Below, in pieces: positions 1 through 5,152 of a DNA stretch of 8,421 nt (the first letter of the stretch is position 1; each line of letters starts with the position of its first letter). The position numbers and the translations under genes were made by a program. The stretch comes from JAHJQZ01 sp963676075 (GTDB taxonomy: Bacteria; Pseudomonadota; Alphaproteobacteria; Rhizobiales; Devosiaceae): assembly GCA_963676075.2 (NCBI GenBank), contig CAXXNZ010000010.1, positions 1 to 8,421 on the forward strand, read 5' to 3'. The notes below the pieces were generated by a model that saw nothing but the letters and a program-made list of their open reading frames with translations, searched no databases and was not told where the DNA came from.

Positions 1-251
1 ACCCCGTCTTCGGCCTGCGAATAAAGTGTTGGCGGCGCACCACCGAGCTGCATGGCCGGGTAGAGCTCGACCTTGATGCGGCCATCGGATTCTTCCATGA
101 CCTTGTTGGCCCAGGGCTCGAGCGCCTTGGCGGGGATCGTCGCCTGCGGCGGCAACATCTGATGCAGGCGCAACGTCACTTCCTGCGCCATCGCGGGGGT
201 CATGAACGCGACTGCGGCCACGGCCCCGACCACAAGTGATTTGATCTTCAT
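1..251 (-). CDS. dctP: TRAP transporter substrate-binding protein, DctP family (N-terminal part, runs off the left edge)
   Basis: This is the periplasmic solute-binding subunit of a TRAP transporter, which captures an organic acid and delivers it to the DctQM membrane complex. Only the first 83 codons are in the window. The ATG at 251 is preceded by a good ribosome binding site (GGGAGG, about 7 nt upstream). The N-terminus is a Sec signal peptide: MKIK, then a hydrophobic stretch, then an A-M-A/Q cleavage site near residue 22. The mature start (EVTLRLHQ) and the following segment with K-x-L-E-P-W-A, a D-G-R-I-K-V-E-L-Y-P strand and an M-Q-L-G-G turn are typical of the DctP fold. It is the third gene of a dctQ-dctM-dctP set, 96 bp downstream of dctM. 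The ligand cannot be read from this part. The neighbouring acyl-CoA ligase operon suggests an aromatic or other carboxylic acid (inference). Confidence 0.9.
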   Translation of the reverse strand, partial: MKIKSLVVGAVAAVAFMTPAMAQEVTLRLHQMLPPQATIPAKALEPWANKVMEESDGRIKVELYPAMQLGGAPPTLYSQAEDG

Positions 252-347
252 ACGGTTTCCTCCCTTGCGCGGGCGCACGGCCCGCTGATTGCTCTCGTAA
301 TGCCAACGCGCCAGCCCACCAGTTAGCCGGGGCGCCGGTTTAGTCAC
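252..347 (-). other. dctM-dctP intergenic spacer with a GC-rich hairpin
   Basis: This 96-bp gap lies inside the TRAP operon. It holds a perfect 6-bp stem, GCGGGC (269-274) with GCCCGC (280-285) around a 5-nt loop, ending about 18 nt before the dctP start codon and just upstream of its ribosome binding site. There is no U-run, so it is not a classical terminator. It could be an mRNA processing or stability element that sets binding protein levels apart from the membrane subunits, a common need in binding-protein operons; that role is inference. No separate promoter was convincing. Confidence 0.35.
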
Positions 348-1670
348 CTAGAACAGCAGCCACACCATGAACAACGTGATGGGTGGAAATGCGACCAGGA
401 TGGCTGTGCGGACGATGTCGCTGACCACAAAGGGCAGCACGCCGCGATATGTCTCGGTCATGCGCGTGCCCGGAGACATCGCGTTGATGATGAACAGGTT
501 CATCCCGACCGGTGGCGTGATCAGGCCGACCTCGACGACAATCAGCACCAGAATGCCGAACCAGATCGAGAACTCGTCGGGCGGCAGGCCGAAATCGAGG
601 CCGAGCATCATCGGATAGATGATCGGCACGGTCAGAAGGATCATCGACAGCGAATCCATGACGCAGCCCATGATCAGGTAGAAGACCAGCACCACCGCCA
701 TGACCAGCCACGGGTTGAAGCCCTGCTCGGCGACCCAGGCAGCCGCGACCTGCGGCATCTGCGAAAGCGCGAAAAATCCGTTGAGCGCCGCGGCGCCAAG
801 CACGATCAGGAAGATCATCGCCGTCGACGTCGCCGTGGCGAGGATGGCGCCGATGACCTTGTCGAAATCGAGGCTACCCTGGGCGAGCGCGATAAGCCCG
901 GTGCCGGCGGCGCCGACCGCTGCCGCTTCGGTCGGGGTGAAGATACCTGTGTAGATGCCGCCGATCACCATGACGAACACCAGCAGCACCGGCCAGATGG
1001 CGAGGAACTCGTGGAGCCGTCGCCTGTAGGAGGCACGCGGGCGAACCCCGCCGCCTTCCGGCCAGACGCGGACATAGACGGCGGTGACGAGCATGTAGCC
1101 GAGGGCGGCAAGAATGCCGGGCACGAAAGCGGCCATGAACAGCTTGGCGATGTTCTGCTCGGTCAGGACCGCGAAGATGACCAGGATAATCGAGGGCGGA
1201 ATAAGAATGCCGAGCGTGCCGCCGGCCGCGATGGCGCCGGTCGCGAGCGCGTCGGAATAGCCATATTTCTTGAGTTCAGGCAGCGCCACACGGCCCATTG
1301 TGGCGGCGGTGGCGAGCGACGAGCCGCAGATGGCGCCGAATCCGGCACTGGCGCCGATCGCCGCCATGGCCATGCCACCCTTGCGATGACCGAGCCAGGA
1401 TGCGGCAGCGCGAAACAGGCCGGCGCTCAGACCGCCGAGCGTCGCGAACTGCCCCATCAAGAGGAACAGCGGCACCACCGACAGCGATTCATTGGCATAG
1501 GTCGAATAGGTGAGGTTCTTGAACTGCGCCATGACCGGGTTGAGAGAGCCTGTGATCATCGCCGAACCGGCAATGCCGACGCCGAGCATGGCCAGACCGA
1601 TCGGTACGCGCAGGAAAATGAGGACGAGGACAATCGGAAATCCGATAAGGCCGAGAACGATTGGGGTCAC
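348..1670 (-). CDS. dctM: TRAP transporter large permease subunit (DctM)
   Basis: This is the large integral inner-membrane subunit of the TRAP transporter, which carries the substrate path and couples uptake to an ion gradient. The protein is 440 aa, usual for DctM, and is almost entirely hydrophobic, with roughly a dozen membrane segments. Family signatures are G-T-L-G-I-L-I-P-P-S at residues 151-160 and a related G-L-I-T-P-P-V-G-M-N at about 382-391, at matching places in the two halves. I chose the GTG at 1670 because it overlaps the dctQ stop codon by 4 nt (GTGA), and the protein then starts at the conserved first hydrophobic helix. The frame stays open upstream inside dctQ, but that extension is only a shadow of dctQ. 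Tight coupling to dctQ implies the two membrane subunits are made together. Confidence 0.94.
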   Translation of the reverse strand: MTPIVLGLIGFPIVLVLIFLRVPIGLAMLGVGIAGSAMITGSLNPVMAQFKNLTYSTYANESLSVVPLFLLMGQFATLGGLSAGLFRAAASWLGHRKGGMAMAAIGASAGFGAICGSSLATAATMGRVALPELKKYGYSDALATGAIAAGGTLGILIPPSIILVIFAVLTEQNIAKLFMAAFVPGILAALGYMLVTAVYVRVWPEGGGVRPRASYRRRLHEFLAIWPVLLVFVMVIGGIYTGIFTPTEAAAVGAAGTGLIALAQGSLDFDKVIGAILATATSTAMIFLIVLGAAALNGFFALSQMPQVAAAWVAEQGFNPWLVMAVVLVFYLIMGCVMDSLSMILLTVPIIYPMMLGLDFGLPPDEFSIWFGILVLIVVEVGLITPPVGMNLFIINAMSPGTRMTETYRGVLPFVVSDIVRTAILVAFPPITLFMVWLLF

Positions 1671-2209
1671 AGCACGTCTCCGGACTTGTGCGGCTCGCGC
1701 TTGCCGGCCAGCGCATAGGTGAACGAACGGCCGAGCACGAAAACCGAGACCGGTATCAGCACCACCGCACCGATCAGGCCGAGCGCATAGGCCCAGCCCA
1801 GCGGCATGCCGAGCAGGATGGTCGTCTCGTGGTAGCGGAACTTGTCGAGCATGCCGAGCCACAGCCGCCAGGCGATGAACACCGCGGCAACGACCATCAT
1901 CATATCGGTGATCACCAAGATCCACGCGTTGACGCGGGTGCTGAACAGGTCGGTGAGGATCGAGACCAGGGCATGGCCGCGTTCGAAATGGGCCCAGGGG
2001 ATGAAGGAGAAGGCAGCAAAGCCCATGCCGATGCCGACGAGTTCATAATCGCCCATGATCGGCTTGAGGCCGGCCCAGATGAAGGCGCGCCCGATGATCG
2101 AGGCAATGACGATGGTGATCATCGCCAACAGCGCGACGCCGCCGGCCACGGCGGTCCATTTCGCCAGGCCATAGGTGAATCGCTCCAACCGAGAGCCGTC
2201 CCTGAACAC
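1667..2209 (-). CDS. dctQ: TRAP transporter small permease subunit (DctQ)
   Basis: This is the small membrane subunit that pairs with DctM in the TRAP transporter. From the GTG at 2209 the protein is 180 aa, with four hydrophobic segments at about residues 16-44, 54-73, 95-117 and 134-160. The segment G-D-Y-E-L-V-G-I followed by F-E-R-G-H-A-L-V (about 53-82) is the conserved DctQ region at the second helix. I prefer GTG 2209 because GGGAGGG (2216-2222) sits 6 nt upstream. The frame is open to an ATG at 2290, but that would add 27 arginine-rich residues of no DctQ character and swallow the leader hairpin. It is the first gene of the TRAP operon and overlaps dctM by 4 nt. Confidence 0.9.
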   Translation of the reverse strand: MFRDGSRLERFTYGLAKWTAVAGGVALLAMITIVIASIIGRAFIWAGLKPIMGDYELVGIGMGFAAFSFIPWAHFERGHALVSILTDLFSTRVNAWILVITDMMMVVAAVFIAWRLWLGMLDKFRYHETTILLGMPLGWAYALGLIGAVVLIPVSVFVLGRSFTYALAGKREPHKSGDVL

Positions 2210-2231
2210 GAATATCCCTCCCCTCGTCCCC

Positions 2232-2254
2232 CGCCGCCTCTCTCCCAGGCGGCG
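2232..2254 (-). promoter_or_regulatory. Hairpin in the predicted 5' leader of dctQ
   Basis: CGCCGCCT (2232-2239) and AGGCGGCG (2247-2254) form a perfect 8-bp GC-rich stem with a 7-nt loop. It ends 22 nt upstream of the dctQ GTG, just before the ribosome binding site. With transcription starting near 2313 it would lie in the mRNA leader. There is no T-run, so a terminator is unlikely. An effect on mRNA stability or translation is possible but unproven. Confidence 0.4.
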
Positions 2255-2298
2255 ACATGGTTTTGCTAGCCGGACAGCGCAACGCGACAATCGTCCAA

Positions 2299-2319
2299 GC
2301 CTGCCATCATGTCGCAGGC
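2299..2319. promoter_or_regulatory. Inverted repeat at the predicted TRAP promoter start site (candidate operator)
   Basis: GCCTGC (2299-2304) and GCAGGC (2314-2319) form a perfect 6-bp dyad with a 9-bp spacer. It directly abuts the -10 box of the predicted dctQ promoter and covers the likely transcription start, the usual place for a repressor site. Its sequence differs from the GTTAT-N5-ATAAC dyad, so another regulator may act here. It could also simply form a hairpin at the 5' end of the transcript. Confidence 0.35.
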
Positions 2320-2348
2320 ATTAAAGGGGCTTGTCCGGTCCGTGTAAA
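2320..2348 (-). promoter_or_regulatory. Sigma-70-like promoter for the dctQMP operon
   Basis: On the minus strand TTTACA (2348-2343) and TTTAAT (2325-2320) are separated by exactly 17 bp. Each box matches the sigma-70 consensus at 5 of 6 positions. Transcription would start near 2313, giving a leader of about 100 nt before the dctQ GTG at 2209. This is the best promoter match found in the window by eye. It has not been scored against background. Confidence 0.5.
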
Positions 2349-2492
2349 ATGACAACTCACCGCGCTCTCATAACCCTCAAATTATCCTAACCAGGCAAAC
2401 CAGCCGGTTTTGGCGCATGGCGCCGCCAATAGGATAACCAGAGACCACTTTTGCCGCGACAAGCCCTCCCTGTGTGCAAACCCGTCATCAAT

Positions 2493-2507
2493 GTTATACA
2501 GGATAAC
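2493..2507. promoter_or_regulatory. Candidate MarR operator upstream of its own gene (GTTAT-N5-ATAAC)
   Basis: GTTATACAGGATAAC is a perfect 5-bp inverted repeat with a 5-bp spacer, 50 bp upstream of the regulator's ATG. The same arrangement, flanked by the same T and TA, occurs at 8279-8293 before the ligase operon. MarR dimers typically bind dyads of this size near their own promoters, so autoregulation is the natural reading (inference). No strong -35/-10 pair was found next to it. Confidence 0.55.
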
Positions 2508-2520
2508 TAATAGTACAAGC

Positions 2521-2541
2521 GGCGATCGCCGCCGCGGCGGC
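2521..2541. repeat. Two abutting GC-rich palindromes in the leader of the MarR-family gene
   Basis: GGCGATCGCC (2521-2530) is a perfect 10-bp palindrome. It overlaps GCCGCCGCGGCGGC (2528-2541), a perfect 14-bp palindrome. They lie between the candidate operator and the ribosome binding site and would be in the 5' leader of the regulator mRNA. Short palindromes of this kind are fairly frequent in GC-rich genomes, so a function is uncertain. Confidence 0.3.
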
Positions 2542-2557
2542 AAAAGGACAAGACGGA

Positions 2558-3016
2558 ATGGCCAAACCGGACGGATCGGCGGAACCGGAAACCGGACTAT
2601 ACGCCGATGCGACAGCGCCCATTGTCGGCTACAGGCTGCGACGGGCCCAGATCAGCGTTTTCCAACGCTTCATCTCGGTGTTCGAACCGATGCAACTGCG
2701 GCCGGCCGAATACACCATGCTGGTGCTGATCGCCGACAATCCCGGTCACAAGCAGACCGATATCGCCGACGCCCTGGACATCAAGCACGCCAATTTCGTC
2801 ACGCTGGTGCAGGATTTCGAGACACGCGGGCTGATCGAACGCCGGCCGGCATCGAGCGACCGCCGCATCAAGGCCTTGTACCTGACGCAGCAAGGCGAGG
2901 CGTTCCTGGCCAGGGCCCGCGTCCTTCACGATGACATGGAAAAGGAAATCATCGACCGCCTCGGCGGCACCGAAGCGCGCGACAAGCTTGTACAGTTGCT
3001 CGAGCGGCTGGCCTAG
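2558..3016 (+). CDS. MarR-family winged helix-turn-helix transcriptional regulator
   Basis: This is a 152-aa cytoplasmic DNA-binding regulator of usual MarR length. The ATG at 2558 has AAGGA about 9-10 nt upstream. After a variable N-terminus, an alpha-helical dimerisation segment (about residues 22-45) leads to L-R-P-A-E-Y-T-M-L-V-L-I, then the helix-turn-helix (about 65-90: K-Q-T-D-I-A-D-A-L, then the recognition helix H-A-N-F-V-T-L-V). The beta-wing carries the MarR hallmark S-D-R-R (100-103) followed by K-A-L-Y-L-T. The C-terminal helix (about 113-150) completes the dimer interface. It is divergent from the TRAP genes and convergent with the CoA operon. A candidate operator occurs both before this gene and before the ligase operon. 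MarR members that govern hydroxycinnamate catabolism (CouR, FerR and HcaR types) are repressors relieved by the CoA-thioester or a related intermediate. A similar role here is inference. Confidence 0.93.
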   Translation: MAKPDGSAEPETGLYADATAPIVGYRLRRAQISVFQRFISVFEPMQLRPAEYTMLVLIADNPGHKQTDIADALDIKHANFVTLVQDFETRGLIERRPASSDRRIKALYLTQQGEAFLARARVLHDDMEKEIIDRLGGTEARDKLVQLLERLA

Positions 3017-3120
3017 AGCATGTTCAGGAAAAGTGGCTACCACTTTTCCGGTTCGAACATGCGACCACTCAAGGACTTAGGTCATGCGCTTTGAGTCCAC
3101 CAAAGCCTGACATGACCTAG
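3017..3120. repeat. RIME-like intergenic repeat made of two large palindromes
   Basis: The element begins right after the regulator's stop codon. Its first palindrome (3018-3062) has an outer 8-bp stem GCATGTTC/GAACATGC and an inner perfect 10-bp stem GGAAAAGTGG/CCACTTTTCC with a CTA loop. The second (3078-3119) has a 9-bp outer stem TAGGTCATG/CATGACCTA and an inner stem GCTTTG/CAAAGC. A span of about 104 bp with two large palindromes, and the AGAGCATG start with a GAAAAGTGG core, match what is known of the rhizobial RIME family; this is recalled, not searched. It lies between two convergent genes and may act as a bidirectional transcription stop or as an mRNA-end protecting hairpin. Confidence 0.7.
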
Positions 3121-3182
3121 ACTGGCGGTCATCGGTTCACCTTTCTGATCCACGACTCCGCAGCAACCGGGGCGCACCCTTC
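3121..3182. other. Short convergent spacer with no recognised signal
   Basis: These 62 bp lie between the palindromic repeat and the stop codon of the enoyl-CoA hydratase gene. No ORF, T-run terminator or clear dyad was seen. Confidence 0.4.
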
Positions 3183-3959
3183 TCAGCCAAAATCCGGTTC
3201 GCGCTTTTCGAGGAAGGCGCGCAGCCCTTCTTCGGCATCCGGGCCGGTCAGGCTCAATGCCGCCGCAAGGCTTTCGGCATAAAGCCCGCCCTCGGGCGGC
3301 ATGGCGCCAATCTGGGCGATGGCCTGGATGATGAAGGCGTTGATTGTCGGCGAATTGCGCGCGATGCGCTCGGCCAGCTCGAACCCCTTGTCGAGCGCCG
3401 TGCCATCCGGAACCACGTAATGCGCCAGTCCGAGCCGTTCGCCCTGTTCGCCCGAATAGACCCGTCCGGTCAGCATCATCTCGGTCAGCCGGTCCGGACC
3501 GATCAGCCGCGAGATACGCACCGAACCACCACCGCCGACGAAGATGCCGCGCAGACCTTCCGGCATCTGGAAACGCGTCGTTTCCTCGGCAATGCGGACG
3601 TGACAGGCAGCAGCGAATTCGAGACCACCACCCATCACCGCGCCATCCATGGCGGCGATAACCGGAATGGGCGAATGCTGCACCATCGCCATGACCCGGT
3701 GCCAGTTGCGTGAGTGCGCCATCACTTCGAGCGGTTCGCGCTTGACCTGCTCGCCGAGATCGAGCCCGGAGGAGAAGTGTCCACCGGCGCCAGAAACGAT
3801 AATGGCGCGCGTGCCTTTCGGCACGTTGGAAAAGAACGCGTCGAGCGCCGCGATGCTCGCGTCGTTGAGGGCATTGCGCTTGTCCGGCCGGTTGAGCAGC
3901 AGGTGCACGATGCGGTTGTTCTCGGTGATCTTCAGCACCGTATCTGTGTCAGCCATCAT
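3183..3959 (-). CDS. Crotonase-family enoyl-CoA hydratase
   Basis: This enzyme probably hydrates the alpha,beta-double bond of an acyl- or aryl-enoyl-CoA made by the ligase two or more steps upstream. It is 258 aa, the normal crotonase length. The oxyanion-hole segments are F-S-S-G-L-D-L (62-68) and G-A-V-M-G-G-G-L-E (106-114). Both glutamates of the classical hydratase pair are present: E114 in G-G-G-L-E-F and E134 in F-Q-M-P-E-G. The usual C-D after that first motif is C-H here (119-120). Keeping both glutamates favours true hydration, but related isomerases and lyases share the fold. I chose the ATG at 3959 (a second ATG follows at 3956) because AAGGAAA sits just upstream. A TTG at 3974 overlaps the thioesterase stop by 4 nt and is an alternative start with a poorer ribosome binding site. 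It is the last gene of the operon. Confidence 0.9.
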   Translation of the reverse strand: MMADTDTVLKITENNRIVHLLLNRPDKRNALNDASIAALDAFFSNVPKGTRAIIVSGAGGHFSSGLDLGEQVKREPLEVMAHSRNWHRVMAMVQHSPIPVIAAMDGAVMGGGLEFAAACHVRIAEETTRFQMPEGLRGIFVGGGGSVRISRLIGPDRLTEMMLTGRVYSGEQGERLGLAHYVVPDGTALDKGFELAERIARNSPTINAFIIQAIAQIGAMPPEGGLYAESLAAALSLTGPDAEEGLRAFLEKREPDFG

Positions 3960-3970
3960 CGTTTCCTTTT

Positions 3971-4384
3971 TCAATTCTCAAGTGCCTGCCGGACCTTTTC
4001 CGGCAGGGGCGCGGAGCTGATGCCGCCGCTCTCGTTTCTAACGGTCCACACCCGCTTTTCCCGGACCTCGACCGTCACCTCGCCCTCGCGCAGGATGGTG
4101 TGGGTGAGAGCGAAGCTGGCGCGTCCCAGCTCGGTGATTTCGGAACGGATTTCGACGTGGTCGCCGAAGCTGTTGGGCTTCAGGAAACGCGCGCCGGTAT
4201 CGACCATCGGGATACCGGCGCTGCCAAATTCGGCGAGCCAGGCCTTTTTGTGCATGCCGAGCGCCGCCGAGATCAGCGCCGCGGTGGCGTTGTCGCAAAA
4301 GCGGAAATAGTTGGGGTAATAGACGATCCCCGCCGGGTCGCAATCGCCGAACTGGATGTCGATCTGCGTGGTGTTGGCGAACAT
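3971..4384 (-). CDS. Hotdog-fold acyl-CoA thioesterase, 4-hydroxybenzoyl-CoA thioesterase-like
   Basis: This is a small cytoplasmic enzyme expected to hydrolyse a CoA thioester to the free acid. It is 137 aa, the normal size for a single hotdog domain. The N-terminal motif F-G-D-C-D-P-A-G-I-V-Y-Y-P-N-Y (12-26) closely resembles that of the Pseudomonas 4-hydroxybenzoyl-CoA thioesterase. D16 is at the place of its catalytic aspartate (Asp17). The ATG at 4384 lies 9 nt after the stop of the SDR gene, and its ribosome binding sequence AGGGG overlaps that stop. In this operon a natural job would be releasing the chain-shortened aroyl-CoA as free acid, or relieving trapped CoA (inference). The wider YbgC/FadM group acts on many acyl-CoAs, so the substrate is open. 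Confidence 0.9.
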   Translation of the reverse strand: MFANTTQIDIQFGDCDPAGIVYYPNYFRFCDNATAALISAALGMHKKAWLAEFGSAGIPMVDTGARFLKPNSFGDHVEIRSEITELGRASFALTHTILREGEVTVEVREKRVWTVRNESGGISSAPLPEKVRQALEN

Positions 4385-4393
4385 GTCGAGCCC

Positions 4394-5152
4394 CTATTTC
4401 GGCGGCAGGCGCAGGGCGCCGTCGAGTCGCACGACTTCGCCATTGAGGTAGTCGTTGCGGGCCATGGCCAGCACCAGATCGGCAAATTCCTCGGGCTTGC
4501 CCAACCGCTGCGGGTTGGGGATCGAGGCGCCGAGCACGTCCTGGGTCTCCTGAGGCAGTTCCTCGATCAACGGCGTCAGGAACAGACCCGGCGCGACGGT
4601 CAGCACCCTGATACCGAAACGGGCGAATTCGCGCGCCGCCGGCAAGGTCAGGGAGACGATCCCGCCCTTGGAGGCAGCATAGGCCGCCTGGCCGATCTGA
4701 CCTTCGAACGCTGCAGCCGAGGCTGTCGAGATGATCACCCCGCGCTGACCGCTGTCATCGGGATCCGCCTTGCTCATGACATCGGCGACCAGCCGCATCA
4801 TGTTGAAGGTCCCGATGAGGTTGACGCGGATGACCTTTTCGAACGCCTCGAGCGGCATCGGGCCATCGCGGCCGACGATGCGCGCCGCCGTTCCGATGCC
4901 GGCGCAGTTGACGAGGATCGACGGCGTCCGCCAGGCCGCAGCTTTGGAAATTGCCTGACTGGCGGAAATCTCGTCGGAGATGTCGCAGACAAAGAACCTG
5001 CCGCCGATTTCGTCGGCAACCGCCTGCCCCTTGACCATATCGCGGTCGATGACCCCGACATGCGCCGCGGCCGCCGCCAGCGCCCGCGCCGTTGCCGCGC
5101 CAAGCCCGGACCCGCCACCGGTGACATAAGCCGTCCTGCCTGCTAGCTCCAT
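4394..5152 (-). CDS. SDR-family NAD-dependent dehydrogenase, 3-hydroxyacyl-CoA dehydrogenase (HSD10)-like
   Basis: This is a classical short-chain dehydrogenase of about 252 aa that probably oxidises a 3-hydroxyacyl-CoA to the 3-ketoacyl-CoA. Counting from the upstream GTG as residue 1, the nucleotide-binding T-G-G-G-S-G-L-G is at 12-19 and an acidic D37 at the end of the second strand favours NAD over NADP. N-C-A-G is at 83-86, and the catalytic S146, Y159 and K163 are all in place (Y-A-A-S-K). The insert between V-N-L-I-G-T-F-N and the Ser strand and the A-P-G-L-F-L-T-P loop resemble type-2 (HSD10) 3-hydroxyacyl-CoA dehydrogenases. The start is either GTG 5155 or ATG 5152, both served by AGGAG. 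I chose the ATG because it overlaps the thiolase stop as TGATG, a typical coupled junction. Position between thiolase and hydratase genes supports a beta-oxidation step. Confidence 0.9.
   Translation of the reverse strand: MELAGRTAYVTGGGSGLGAATARALAAAAAHVGVIDRDMVKGQAVADEIGGRFFVCDISDEISASQAISKAAAWRTPSILVNCAGIGTAARIVGRDGPMPLEAFEKVIRVNLIGTFNMMRLVADVMSKADPDDSGQRGVIISTASAAAFEGQIGQAAYAASKGGIVSLTLPAAREFARFGIRVLTVAPGLFLTPLIEELPQETQDVLGASIPNPQRLGKPEEFADLVLAMARNDYLNGEVVRLDGALRLPPK

Larger units (their letters stand above)
2210..2557. other. Divergent regulatory region between the TRAP operon and the MarR-family gene
   Basis: This 348-bp stretch holds no credible gene. It separates dctQ (minus strand) from the regulator gene (plus strand). 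Reading from the dctQ side it holds a leader hairpin (2232-2254), a dyad (2299-2319), a sigma-70-like promoter for dctQ (2320-2348), three copies of AGGATAA (2382-2388 minus, 2431-2437 plus, 2500-2506 plus), a GTTAT-N5-ATAAC dyad (2493-2507) and two abutting GC-rich palindromes (2521-2530 and 2528-2541) just before the regulator's ribosome binding site. Part of it is less GC-rich than the surrounding genes, as expected of a promoter region. Confidence 0.75.

Noticed and set aside
1671..1925. N-terminal extension of dctM up to position 1925
   Set aside because: The extra 85 residues overlap dctQ and are arginine/histidine-rich, unlike a membrane permease start. The GTG at 1670, overlapping the dctQ stop, gives the normal DctM length.
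2210..2290. N-terminal extension of dctQ to the ATG at 2290
   Set aside because: The added 27 residues are basic and unlike DctQ, they would include the leader hairpin, and the GTG at 2209 has a much better ribosome binding site.
2410..2934. A 174-codon plus-strand frame overlapping the MarR-family gene
   Set aside because: It is out of frame with the MarR domain and low in hydrophobic residues; the MarR frame carries the clear wing motif.
3017..3182. The palindromic region as a CRISPR array or insertion sequence end
   Set aside because: There are only two dissimilar hairpins, no regularly spaced direct repeats, no transposase and no target duplication. A RIME-like repeat fits better.
4100..5146. 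A 348-codon open frame on the plus strand across the thioesterase and SDR genes
   Set aside because: It spans two real genes on the opposite strand, has no domain character and no credible ribosome binding site.
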